Part shown: positions 1 through 7,747 of the stretch, one piece after another
How positions within the stretch are numbered: the first letter of the stretch is position 1
How the letters are laid out: each line of letters starts with the position of its first letter
Origin: CAVTPU01 sp963736695
GTDB taxonomy: Bacteria; Actinomycetota; Actinomycetes; Mycobacteriales; Micromonosporaceae
Direction of reading: 5' to 3'
Assembly (NCBI GenBank): GCA_963736695.1
Contig: CAVTPU010000001.1
Coordinates: 248,001 to 312,000, forward strand
Length of the DNA stretch: 64,000 nucleotides
Made by a program: the position numbers and the translations under genes
Notes under the pieces: generated by a model
Database searches by the model: none
Told to the model about the DNA's origin: nothing
The model's input: the letters and a program-made list of their open reading frames with translations, nothing else

Positions 1-390
1 CGTGCCGCCGAACTGCGGGCCGAGAGCAAGAGGAACGCCAAGAGGGCCGACGGCCTGCAGGCCGTCCTCGCCCGGATCGCGGAGATGACACCCGAGGACC
101 GTGAGCTCGCCGAGCGCGTCCACGCGACGGTCACCGCCGCCGCACCGAACCTAACCCCGAAGACCTGGTACGGGATGCCCGCATACGCCAACGCCGACGG
201 CAAGGTCGTCGTCTTCTTCCAGGACGCGGGCAAGTTCAACTACCGTTACTCGACTCTCGGCTTCCAGGAGGCGGCGAACCTCGACGACGGCGACATGTGG
301 CCAGCCTCGTACGCGCTCACGGCATGGAGCCCCGCGGTGGAGAGCCGGGTCACCGAGCTGGTGAAGGCCGCAGTCTCCCCCGCCGGGTAG
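1..390 (+). CDS. DUF1801 / YdhG-like protein, 5' end cut off by the window edge
   Basis: The reading frame is open from base 1, so the start lies outside the window; about 129 codons are visible. The C-terminal part has the DUF1801 (YdhG/CyaY-like, 'iron chaperone') pattern: a helical N-part, then TPKTWYGMPAY, a strand with VVVFF and FNYRYSTLGF, and a final amphipathic helix. Members are small cytosolic proteins of unclear function; a role in iron handling has only been proposed. It ends 52 bp before the next plus-strand gene and could share its transcript. An internal ATG at 85 exists, but the residues before it are charged and helical like the family, so I treat it as internal. Confidence 0.75.
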   Translation, partial: RAAELRAESKRNAKRADGLQAVLARIAEMTPEDRELAERVHATVTAAAPNLTPKTWYGMPAYANADGKVVVFFQDAGKFNYRYSTLGFQEAANLDDGDMWPASYALTAWSPAVESRVTELVKAAVSPAG

Positions 391-442
391 CCTACGTCCT
401 GGTCGGGCCGGCCTCGGCCGCCGCAGCGAGGAGGGCTTCGAG

Positions 443-2143
443 ATGACGGTCATACCCACCCCCGCATCGGCCGAGGTGGTGTGGACCGACGCGCAACTCG
501 CCAAGGTCTACTCCACCCGCGCCCAGGTCAACCCGGAGCACCTGACGGAGGGATCGAACCGGGGGCCGTGCTGGCTGGTCGGCGCACCACCGTTTCATGT
601 GGACGAATGGTTCGCCAAGGCTCGGGACAAGTCCCGGCACAACTCCAGCAGCGGCTGGGAGGAGTGGGTCGAGACCATCCTTGAGGGTGCGACGCATGCG
701 ACGCCGCCGATGGCCGACCTTGCCCGCCGTGCGATCGAGCTCTATCGCGGCGGCGACCGGCCACCGGCCCTCGATCTCGACGTCGAGGTCGCCATGGCCG
801 AGCTCGAGCTGCAGGCCGAATATGACGCGTTTCCATTCTGGGTGGCGGCCGAGGGCCTGCCGTGGGCGCTTCGGGCGCTGGTGCGGATGCATGAGCTGGC
901 GAACAGCGAGCACGATGTGCACTACCACTCGCTCAGCGAGGGCCTTTGGCTGATCGAGACGACTGCGCATGCCGGAGACCAGGTGGGCGAGTGCCTGTCG
1001 AGCTGGCGGCTACTCCGGGGGTTGGTAGCGGTAGCCGATGATGAGACTTACCAGGCGACTCGAGCGGTTGCGGCGCAGGTATGGGACGACGCCTCGACGG
1101 CGGTGCGGACGGCGTTGTCGTTCGTCTTCGCCGACGAGCCGGGCTGGGCGGAGGAGGCCGCCCGTGCCTATCTCGACGCCGGCCTCGACGGTGAGGGCCT
1201 GAACGGCAGCGGCGCGGCGACGGGGATGCTGGTCGCCGGGGCGAGCCCCGGGCTGGCCGCCCGGATCGTGGCCGGCCAGCCCGGCTCGATTGACGAGCCG
1301 ACGCTGCTCACCATGCTCGCGCGGCTAGGCCCGGCGGCCATACCGGTGCTGGACGCGGGTCTGCGTCACGCCCGCAGCAACGACGAACGGCTGCGATACG
1401 CCCGGGTGCTCGCTATGATCCATACTCCGGAGGCGGCCCGGACGCTGCTGGCGTGGCGGGGCAACCGGCGACTCGCCTCGGTGATCGCCGACTACATCGC
1501 TGCTGTTCCCGACCTCGCCGCGGCGGTGCCACCGCCGCCTGCCCCGGAGCCGGTGACCGACCCGACGGGCATCGCGTTCGTGAAGCTGTTGGCCGACTAT
1601 CGGACCTGGTATGGCGAGAACTTCGCTCGGGACCTGACCGAAGACCTCGCCGAAGACGAGGTGGCGGAGTTGGCCGACGACGGTTGGCTCGATCCGCTCG
1701 GCGATCTGTCTCCCGCGTTGGAGGCCGACATCGCCGCGCTGCGGGAGCGGTTCGGCGAGCTGCCGGCGGGTTATCTGGCTTTCCTGCGCGCTATCGGGCC
1801 GGGTTCGCTGCTCCTGCCAACCGACTACCACGAACCGTACGCCCTGGTTCTGACGCACCCGGCGAACATTCCCGACGCGTACGCGTCGTATCAGAGCTGG
1901 CTGCACGAGGAGTGGTTCGAGGAGAACGAGGGCATCGACCTGGCCGCCATGATCCCGATCATGGGAGAGGCTGTTCACGCGAATTTCGTGTTGTTGTCCC
2001 GCCAGCATCCCGACGACGACAAGGTGTTCCTCTGGCGCCACGACGACGAGCCATATCGGATGGACGACGGGTCGAGCCTGTTCGACTTCCTCCGCGGCGT
2101 CATCGCCGAGGCACAGTCGGGCAAGGGACACCTCTGCCTGTGA
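443..2143 (+). CDS. HEAT-like repeat plus SMI1/KNR4 domain protein
   Basis: 566 aa, cytosolic, no signal peptide. Residues about 1-350 are alpha-helical and end in short HEAT-like helical pairs. Residues about 410-550 look like an SMI1/KNR4 fold: an acidic helix, then LPAGYLAFLRAIGPGSLLLP, and a C-terminal strand-rich part. SMI1/KNR4 domains in bacteria are often immunity proteins of polymorphic toxins, but no toxin gene is adjacent, so function is unassigned. The ATG at 443 has a GAGG ribosome site about 10 bases upstream. Two other proteins in this window (10665-11576 and 53010-53774) appear to share the domain. The family call rests on motif appearance only. Confidence 0.7.
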   Translation: MTVIPTPASAEVVWTDAQLAKVYSTRAQVNPEHLTEGSNRGPCWLVGAPPFHVDEWFAKARDKSRHNSSSGWEEWVETILEGATHATPPMADLARRAIELYRGGDRPPALDLDVEVAMAELELQAEYDAFPFWVAAEGLPWALRALVRMHELANSEHDVHYHSLSEGLWLIETTAHAGDQVGECLSSWRLLRGLVAVADDETYQATRAVAAQVWDDASTAVRTALSFVFADEPGWAEEAARAYLDAGLDGEGLNGSGAATGMLVAGASPGLAARIVAGQPGSIDEPTLLTMLARLGPAAIPVLDAGLRHARSNDERLRYARVLAMIHTPEAARTLLAWRGNRRLASVIADYIAAVPDLAAAVPPPPAPEPVTDPTGIAFVKLLADYRTWYGENFARDLTEDLAEDEVAELADDGWLDPLGDLSPALEADIAALRERFGELPAGYLAFLRAIGPGSLLLPTDYHEPYALVLTHPANIPDAYASYQSWLHEEWFEENEGIDLAAMIPIMGEAVHANFVLLSRQHPDDDKVFLWRHDDEPYRMDDGSSLFDFLRGVIAEAQSGKGHLCL

Positions 2144-2181
2144 CCGCACCCCGAGGTGCCAATTCCAACCTAAGACCCTGA

Positions 2182-2748
2182 CTACATAGTGGAATTGCAC
2201 CCGAAAGTCAGAGTGCGACCCTCGACGACCACCGCAGTGCCATCTGGAAGGACCGGCGCGACCAGCTCGGGAATCGATATCGCACGCCAATCGACAGCAA
2301 TCTCCAGGTCCTCCGGCTGGTTCTCGGCGCACTCGATCACCGCCTCCACCCAGACATACTCCAGATCATCCTCATAGTCCGGGTCGTTCGTCATCGTGGA
2401 CGCGTCAGTACCGTCGGGTTGGCGTCGACCACCGACCATATCTCGACGAGGGGTGCGGGCCATCGATTTCACAGCCTCGGGCGTCTCCGGGAATGTCGCC
2501 TCGGTGAAGCCGGGTATCTTCACGCTCAGACGCGGCTGGATATCGTGCTCCAGCACGAGCACACCATGCTGATATACCCGTATCACGAAGTCCGAGTCCG
2601 GGCTCGGCACCAAACCACAGGCACAATCATCGCGCAGGACATCGGGAATATGCCGGCGCAGCGACTCCCAATCGTCAAACACATCGAGGCACTCACACAC
2701 GTTCGCCCCTGACCAGTGTGAATGCTCGAAGATATAGAAGCTGAACAC
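2182..2748 (-). CDS. Hypothetical acidic protein
   Basis: 188 aa from a GTG start (codes for 'FSFYIFEHSHWSG' at the N-terminus). I do not recognise the family. It is acidic, with no membrane segment, and seems to have two parts joined near residue 100 by a Gly/Arg-rich linker. The second part begins near an internal ATG (MTNDPDYEDD), so two genes or a fusion is possible. The frame just upstream (about 2775-2930, minus strand) also reads as protein-like sequence (WCPNPDRTDQPW, SSDDALDRIEECF) and is ended by a TGA 25 bases before this start. The true gene may therefore once have been longer. Confidence 0.45.
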   Translation of the reverse strand: MFSFYIFEHSHWSGANVCECLDVFDDWESLRRHIPDVLRDDCACGLVPSPDSDFVIRVYQHGVLVLEHDIQPRLSVKIPGFTEATFPETPEAVKSMARTPRRDMVGGRRQPDGTDASTMTNDPDYEDDLEYVWVEAVIECAENQPEDLEIAVDWRAISIPELVAPVLPDGTAVVVEGRTLTFGCNSTM

Positions 2749-2928
2749 GTCAGCATCGTACAGCTGAATGGCTGTTCACCGACGAACGGTCCACCTGGAG
2801 CTGAAGCATTCCTCGATGCGATCCAACGCGTCGTCCGACGACACGTAACACACCGTCCACGGCTGGTCTGTCCTATCAGGATTCGGGCACCAGCGCAACG
2901 AACGGGACTGCCCGTCACCGCGGTGGGG

Positions 2929-3705
2929 TCAGGTCGCGGTGGCGGTCGCGAACACCCGGCGCAGCGAGTCGAGCGTGTCCAGAGAACGCCGCCCCTCGGC
3001 CTGCAGGGACCTCACTGCCGCGTCTGAGCCCACCACGGCGACCGCCTCTTCCCACATCGCTCGCTCGGCCTGTAGCCACTCGGTCTTGTCATACACTTTC
3101 ACGTCGACGAATCCGGCGTTCGGCAGATCCCGCTGAAGATTCACCGCATGGATGCGCGACGGCACCCGCGTGTCCAACGGATCGACGGCCTCCCAGCAGG
3201 TGAGGGCGAGTCTGCCTCCGGGCTTCAGGAGTCGACGAAACTCGAGCAGCGCGGCGAGCGGTGGCTCGGCGAACTGCACCGAGTCCACGCACATCAACCC
3301 GTCCGCGAGGGCCGTGGGCAGGCCACTGTCGAGCAGGGTCCCAAGCTGAAACTCGGACCGGCCGGCGGGCATCCGGTGTGCGCTGATCGATCGCGCCTGT
3401 TCCAGTGCGACGGCGGAGAAGTCCACTCCGATGAGGCGCGCATCGGCACGTAAGGCGATCTCGATGCCATATCCGCCACGCCCACAGGCGATGTCGAGCA
3501 GCAAGCCATGCGGTGGCAGGCGAAGTTCTTCGGTAACATCGGCGACGCCCTGCCAGGAGAGAGCACTGGCGAACTGCAGTTCCGGCGGCAGCCCCAGCGC
3601 GCGGGCGACGATCGCGTCGCGGGTGGGCGAGGACTCCATGTCCACATACCACTGATCGAAATACGCGGCGTCGCGCACGCGACCAGCAGGGGTCCCCTGA
3701 GTCAC
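2929..3705 (-). CDS. Class I SAM-dependent methyltransferase
   Basis: 258 aa. The SAM-binding motif I is LLLDIACGRGGYG, followed by an acidic strand end (LIGVDFS) and motif with GLMCVDSVQFAEPP; the C-terminal half has LLKPGGRLALTCWE, typical of UbiE/small-molecule methyltransferases. The substrate is unknown. The GTG start at 3705 overlaps the TGA of the upstream DinB gene (GTGA), indicating translational coupling. An in-frame extension further upstream would run through the whole DinB gene in another frame, so it is not used. A cytosolic enzyme acting with the DinB-fold protein is plausible, since some DinB proteins are thiol transferases or metal enzymes, but this is only inference. Confidence 0.8.
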   Translation of the reverse strand: MTQGTPAGRVRDAAYFDQWYVDMESSPTRDAIVARALGLPPELQFASALSWQGVADVTEELRLPPHGLLLDIACGRGGYGIEIALRADARLIGVDFSAVALEQARSISAHRMPAGRSEFQLGTLLDSGLPTALADGLMCVDSVQFAEPPLAALLEFRRLLKPGGRLALTCWEAVDPLDTRVPSRIHAVNLQRDLPNAGFVDVKVYDKTEWLQAERAMWEEAVAVVGSDAAVRSLQAEGRRSLDTLDSLRRVFATATAT

Positions 3706-4262
3706 TGGCCGGTGCGCCCGTCGAGGCATTCGCGCAGCAGATCGGCGTGTCCACAGTGGCGGGCATACTCCTCGATCATGTGGATGAGGATGTCGCGCAC
3801 CGCGGCGGTCTCCCCGCGCGGCGTCGTGACCATCGCGTCGAGGTCGGGCGCCTGATCGAGCCACGAGTCGGCGTCGGCGATCTGCGCCTTCCACGCGGTG
3901 AACGCCTCGGCGACCACGTCGGTGTCGGCCACCGCGCCGGTGAAGTCGAGGTCGTTGTCGTCGGGTGACCAGAAGATCCGCGGTTCGTCGGGGTGGCCGC
4001 GCAGGGTCCGATGAAACCAGTTGTGCTCGACCCGGGCCATGTGCCGAATGAGACCGAGCAGACTCATCGTCGAGGGCGGCACCGACCGGGTGGCCAACTG
4101 CTCCGCGGTCAGGCCGTCGCATTTCATGCCGAGGGTGAGCCGATAATGCGACAGGTAGTCGCGGATGGTCGCCAGCTCACCGACGGCGTTTTCCGTCACT
4201 CGCGGGTCGTCCTCGGGCGGGACCCACTGGCCGTCGAAGCCGACCACATGCTCAGCACTCAT
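3702..4262 (-). CDS. DinB / DUF664 family protein
   Basis: 186 aa, ATG at 4262. Four-helix-bundle DinB/DUF664 features: an N-terminal helix (TIRDYLSHYRLTL), LLGLIRHMARVEHNWFHRTL with the first metal-binding histidines, and C-terminal HMIEEYARHCGHADLLRE with the last histidines. This His set forms the metal site of DinB/mycothiol-dependent maleylpyruvate isomerase-like proteins. The first gene of a two-gene operon with the methyltransferase (4-bp overlap). Function beyond the fold is unknown; mycothiol-dependent chemistry is a family-level guess suited to an actinomycete. Confidence 0.8.
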   Translation of the reverse strand: MSAEHVVGFDGQWVPPEDDPRVTENAVGELATIRDYLSHYRLTLGMKCDGLTAEQLATRSVPPSTMSLLGLIRHMARVEHNWFHRTLRGHPDEPRIFWSPDDNDLDFTGAVADTDVVAEAFTAWKAQIADADSWLDQAPDLDAMVTTPRGETAAVRDILIHMIEEYARHCGHADLLRECLDGRTGQ

Positions 4263-4371
4263 GACGTTTAACTTGACTGACCGCAACCGCACAGTCAAAC
4301 CCAAATCAAACCCGCCTGTGTACGGGTCATCTCCTGATCTCCGGCGCAGCCCCCAACGGCCGAGTGGGGGC

Positions 4372-4959
4372 CTACGTCGGCCGCTGCTCCTGCCCGGCCG
4401 CAACCTCGTACACGATCTCGAGTCCGTCCTCGTCGTCCCACTGCTCGTCAACCTTGGCGAAGCCATACTGCGACACCAGTCGATAGGACGGCACGTTGTC
4501 GGGGCGGATGCTGGCGCGCACCCGGCGGACGTCGGGTTCCTCGGCGGCCCGAGCGAGGAGGGCCTCCAGCGCGGCGCGCGCATAGCCGCGACGTCGATAG
4601 TCGGGGTCGATGCGATAGCCGATCTCCACCATGCCGGTGGCGTCCGGCGGCCCGTGATATCCGGCCGCGCCGACGGCCAGGTGCCGGCGGTCGTCCCAGA
4701 CGATGCCGGTGATCCACGCCGCGCTGGCCGGATCTTCGTCGACTTGCGCGCTGCGCATCCGCCACAGTCCACGGCACTGCGGACCCGCCAGATAGGCCGA
4801 GATCGGCACCGGACTTGCCGCGTCGGCAGCCGCGATGTCGCCCTCGGCGAGGGCGCGCAACGCCGAGGCGTTCACATGCACGATGCGTACGTCCGGCCCG
4901 TGGCGTACGTCCGGCCCGTGGCGTGCTGGGGGTCCGTCGTCGGATCGGTTGTCGCTCAC
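4372..4959 (-). CDS. GNAT-family N-acetyltransferase
   Basis: 195 aa from the GTG at 4959 (preceded by a G-rich stretch). The C-terminal half carries the RimJ/RimL-type GNAT core: MVEIGYRIDPDYRRRGYARAA, the acetyl-CoA pyrophosphate-binding motif A (R-R-G-Y-A), followed by VRASIRPDNVPSYRLVSQYGF (motif B with the conserved N and YGF). It probably acetylates a protein N-terminus or small molecule. The N-terminal leader contains a duplicated HGPDVR hexapeptide from an 18-bp tandem DNA repeat, so the true start may be at the downstream GTG of VRIVHVN. It reads alone toward the DinB operon. Confidence 0.8.
   Translation of the reverse strand: MSDNRSDDGPPARHGPDVRHGPDVRIVHVNASALRALAEGDIAAADAASPVPISAYLAGPQCRGLWRMRSAQVDEDPASAAWITGIVWDDRRHLAVGAAGYHGPPDATGMVEIGYRIDPDYRRRGYARAALEALLARAAEEPDVRRVRASIRPDNVPSYRLVSQYGFAKVDEQWDDEDGLEIVYEVAAGQEQRPT
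4885..4920. repeat. Perfect 18-bp tandem duplication
   Basis: Bases 4885-4902 and 4903-4920 are identical 18-mers (GCGTACGTCCGGCCCGTG on the plus strand). They lie in the N-terminal coding region of the GNAT gene and add six residues in frame. The unit contains the palindrome ACGT, and the repeat ends a few bases before the chosen start region. Confidence 0.95.
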
Positions 4960-5237
4960 CCGCCCAGGATCGCTGATCGACCCAGCCGGAGAAGAACCAC
5001 CCCCTCGCACCCCAGCACCCCACACCGAAAGCGCACTGGATCCGCATTGATCGTGGACGCTACGACCGGCTGGGGCCGGTGTAATCGCCCACGACCATGC
5101 GAGAACGTCACGTTTCCACAGTGCGGCGCCGCGGTCGACGGCAGATCCCGGTCGCACCGCTGACCGGGCAGTGGATCCCGGCCATCGATGCGTACAGTGA
5201 TCCCTGGTCCGCGACAACTTCCAACCCCGAGGTGGCC

Positions 5238-6131
5238 ATGTTTGTCACAAGGATGCTCGTTCGGCTGGTGTTCAGCTGCGCGATAGCGATCGGCGTCACC
5301 GTGATCGGAGCGAGCCCCGCAGCCGCGGTCAACGTCGACTTCACCCTCAAGATGCTTGACTTCCCGGTCGGTCAGATGTCAGTCGGCAGGATAGGCGGCT
5401 TCGAGGTCCACGTGGTGAACGGTTCCACGACCACATATCCAGCCGTACGGCGAGTAATCGTCGTGGAACTCGATGGATTGACTCGGGATGGTGTGAGCGC
5501 GTGGGGTAGGACTGAATTGTCCAAGACCGCTGGTGGGCCCGGACGGGTCGTGCTCACCGATCCGACCCTGACCAGGGTCCCGGCCGTGGGCGGCTCGGGC
5601 ACCGGCGGCATGAACCGGATGACGTGGATGTACCACTTCGGTTTCAACGCGGCCGCTCCCCCCGGCACCGCACGCGTGACCTTCTACGCCTACAACGGAA
5701 ACGAGATCATCAACTCGGTCTCGAATAGCACCACCGTGGTGAATCCGGGTTATGTGCGACCGACCGCCACACACAACTCGACGCCGACCCCGGGCACGAA
5801 AGGGTCTCCGGCGAACAAGTCTCCCGCGAACAGTCCGACCCGATCCGCACCTGCGTCTCCTGGGTCGGCCACGCCCGCCACGTCAACCTCGGTTGAAGCG
5901 ATCACGCCGAACGGATCGACCACCATCGTCGACGGCCAGACAGTCGCGGCCGCCGGCACGACACACGCGGCCGGCGACACCACCGCGTTTGGTTCATCGC
6001 CACTCGCCTATGTCGGAGGAGCGGGGATAGTCGGCGGCGGGGCCGTGCTCACCTGGTTTCTGTGGCGTCGGTCGTCGGGCTCCGACAAGAACAACAACAG
6101 GAACGGCGGACCGTCCAGGGCAGGAAGGTGA
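5238..6131 (+). CDS. Secreted, C-terminally membrane-anchored surface protein
   Basis: 297 aa from the ATG at 5238, which has GAGG 6-9 bases upstream. Residues 1 to about 30 form a Sec signal peptide ending in ASPAAAV. A beta-rich extracellular domain follows to about residue 175. A Ser/Thr/Pro-rich linker (about 180-255) resembles cell-wall spacers. A single C-terminal membrane helix (YVGGAGIVGGGAVLTWFLW) precedes a short basic tail; there is no LPxTG motif. I do not recognise the domain. The stop codon overlaps the GTG start of the next gene (WD40-like protein), so the outside protein and a cytosolic protein are co-translated. Confidence 0.75.
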   Translation: MFVTRMLVRLVFSCAIAIGVTVIGASPAAAVNVDFTLKMLDFPVGQMSVGRIGGFEVHVVNGSTTTYPAVRRVIVVELDGLTRDGVSAWGRTELSKTAGGPGRVVLTDPTLTRVPAVGGSGTGGMNRMTWMYHFGFNAAAPPGTARVTFYAYNGNEIINSVSNSTTVVNPGYVRPTATHNSTPTPGTKGSPANKSPANSPTRSAPASPGSATPATSTSVEAITPNGSTTIVDGQTVAAAGTTHAAGDTTAFGSSPLAYVGGAGIVGGGAVLTWFLWRRSSGSDKNNNRNGGPSRAGR

Positions 6132-7741
6132 TCCGTCACGACACGGACTTCGCGGCGTTGTGTGACCTGCTCGGCGAGGCACGATCGCGGGGTGAACGCG
6201 AGTTGGCCGTGCTCGCCACGATCGCGTCGGCAGGGCCGGAGCTCGCCGATTGGCTGCGGCCCCGGGCGCATCGGTTGATCCGAGGCGGAGCGCGCACGCT
6301 GCTGCGCGAAGCGCTGGAACAGTCACCAACGGAACACGTTGCGGACCATCACGATGGCTCGCACCAGGTCCGGCTGCGGCGCGGCGCGACCACCCGACCG
6401 GCGGCGGACGGCCGACGCCTCACCGTGGAGACCGGGCTGGCTGTGCGGCACGTGGCGTTCGCCCCGAGCGGCGACGGATTCCACGGATATGGTGAAGGCG
6501 AACTGCCGCATCGTTTTGACGATGTTCGCCCGCCCAGCGACGACCCGGTGCTGCGGGAATGGTCCTTATGCGACCGTCCATTGTATAGCCCCGGCCGGGG
6601 ACAGGACTGGTGGTTCGACTGGTCGAATGGCGGGGAACTGCGAATGGTCGACCGGCTCGGTCGCTGTCGTGATGATCATGGGGTGTTCGCGGTCAGCCCG
6701 GATGGCCGCCGGGTCGCGGTGTCGAACTTTCGCGATCTGACCATCCATGCCCTGCCCGATCTGGCCGAGCGTGCCAGGTTCACGCGGTATGACCAGCCGC
6801 GGGCGATCGCGTTTGTTGACGATCAGCGTGTGCTGGCCTTCGACGGCGCGTGGTTGGCGTTGGTGGATTCGACCACCGGTGAGCTGATCACATCGACGTG
6901 CCGTGCGAACGAGTTCGGCGGCATCGCGCTTGCGGTGAGTCGGGAAGGGCGGCACCGGTATGCCGCGCTGCCGGGACGTGGCGCCGCCGGTGGTTCCATC
7001 ACGGTCTGCATTTACGATCTAGGCTTCCTTGACCGGCAGACTGTCGTGCATCCCTTGGACGGCGGGTCGAACTCCACTGTGGCCGGGATCGACGTCGATC
7101 CGACAGGTCGGTGGTTGGTCACCGCGCATCTCGACGGCGGGGTCCACCTGTGGGATCTCGCCCCCACGCTTGGAACATCCGATGTGAACTCTGAACAGAG
7201 TGTGGCCGGCGGGCTGGTTCCCGTTGTCCGTCTCGGAACCCACCCAGGCGGCGCCGAGACAGTCCGATTCGCCGGCGAGCGGATCGTGGTCACCGGCGGG
7301 GGCGACGGTTCGGTTATCCGGTGGGACCCGGTCCGCCCAGACGAACCGCACCTGCTCGGCACGCATGCCGGTGCGGTGACCTCCCTGGACACCGATGGCT
7401 CGGGAAGCGCCCTGACCGGATCCACCGACGGCACGGTCATCGTGTGGAACCTGTTCGCGTCTTCGGTCGCGCCACCGCCCCTGCCTGTTGGACTCCCTGC
7501 CGATCGGGCGGCGGTGGTGGAGCTCACAGGGCCAGGCCTCACAGTGAGCCCCGACCCTGTGGTCGATCGTTTTGGCAGCCGGACCCGCCCCGGGCCTTCG
7601 CTGATCGCCCGGGACCGGAGCGGCGCAGTGGTCGATGTGGTCGCCATCGACGCCGAACCGGTAACGATGGCGGTGACGGGTCCGGCGTCATTCGCGGTCG
7701 TCGACACCGGCGGGCACCTCACCTGCTGGCACGGCGTCTGA
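6128..7741 (+). CDS. WD40-like beta-propeller protein
   Basis: 537 aa. The GTG at 6128 overlaps the TGA of the preceding secreted protein, and AGGAAGG lies just upstream. Residues 1-80 are helical and Arg-rich. From about residue 200 there are repeated blades: VFAVSPDGRRVAVSN, VAGIDVDPTGRWLVTAHLDGGVHLWDL, VTGGGDGSVIRWDP and LTGSTDGTVIVWNL, with the WD dipeptides of WD40 repeats. No signal peptide or kinase domain is present. It is likely a scaffold whose partner may be the coupled membrane protein. The tail after the last blade is short, so the propeller may be closed by degenerate blades. Confidence 0.75.
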   Translation: MIRHDTDFAALCDLLGEARSRGERELAVLATIASAGPELADWLRPRAHRLIRGGARTLLREALEQSPTEHVADHHDGSHQVRLRRGATTRPAADGRRLTVETGLAVRHVAFAPSGDGFHGYGEGELPHRFDDVRPPSDDPVLREWSLCDRPLYSPGRGQDWWFDWSNGGELRMVDRLGRCRDDHGVFAVSPDGRRVAVSNFRDLTIHALPDLAERARFTRYDQPRAIAFVDDQRVLAFDGAWLALVDSTTGELITSTCRANEFGGIALAVSREGRHRYAALPGRGAAGGSITVCIYDLGFLDRQTVVHPLDGGSNSTVAGIDVDPTGRWLVTAHLDGGVHLWDLAPTLGTSDVNSEQSVAGGLVPVVRLGTHPGGAETVRFAGERIVVTGGGDGSVIRWDPVRPDEPHLLGTHAGAVTSLDTDGSGSALTGSTDGTVIVWNLFASSVAPPPLPVGLPADRAAVVELTGPGLTVSPDPVVDRFGSRTRPGPSLIARDRSGAVVDVVAIDAEPVTMAVTGPASFAVVDTGGHLTCWHGV

Positions 7742-7747
7742 CGCCGG

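Noticed and set aside
2929..4122. A single long open frame joining the methyltransferase with sequence upstream
   Set aside because: The N-terminal 130 residues overlap the DinB gene in another frame and are Arg-rich shadow sequence; the GTGA overlap at 3702-3705 gives a proper start.
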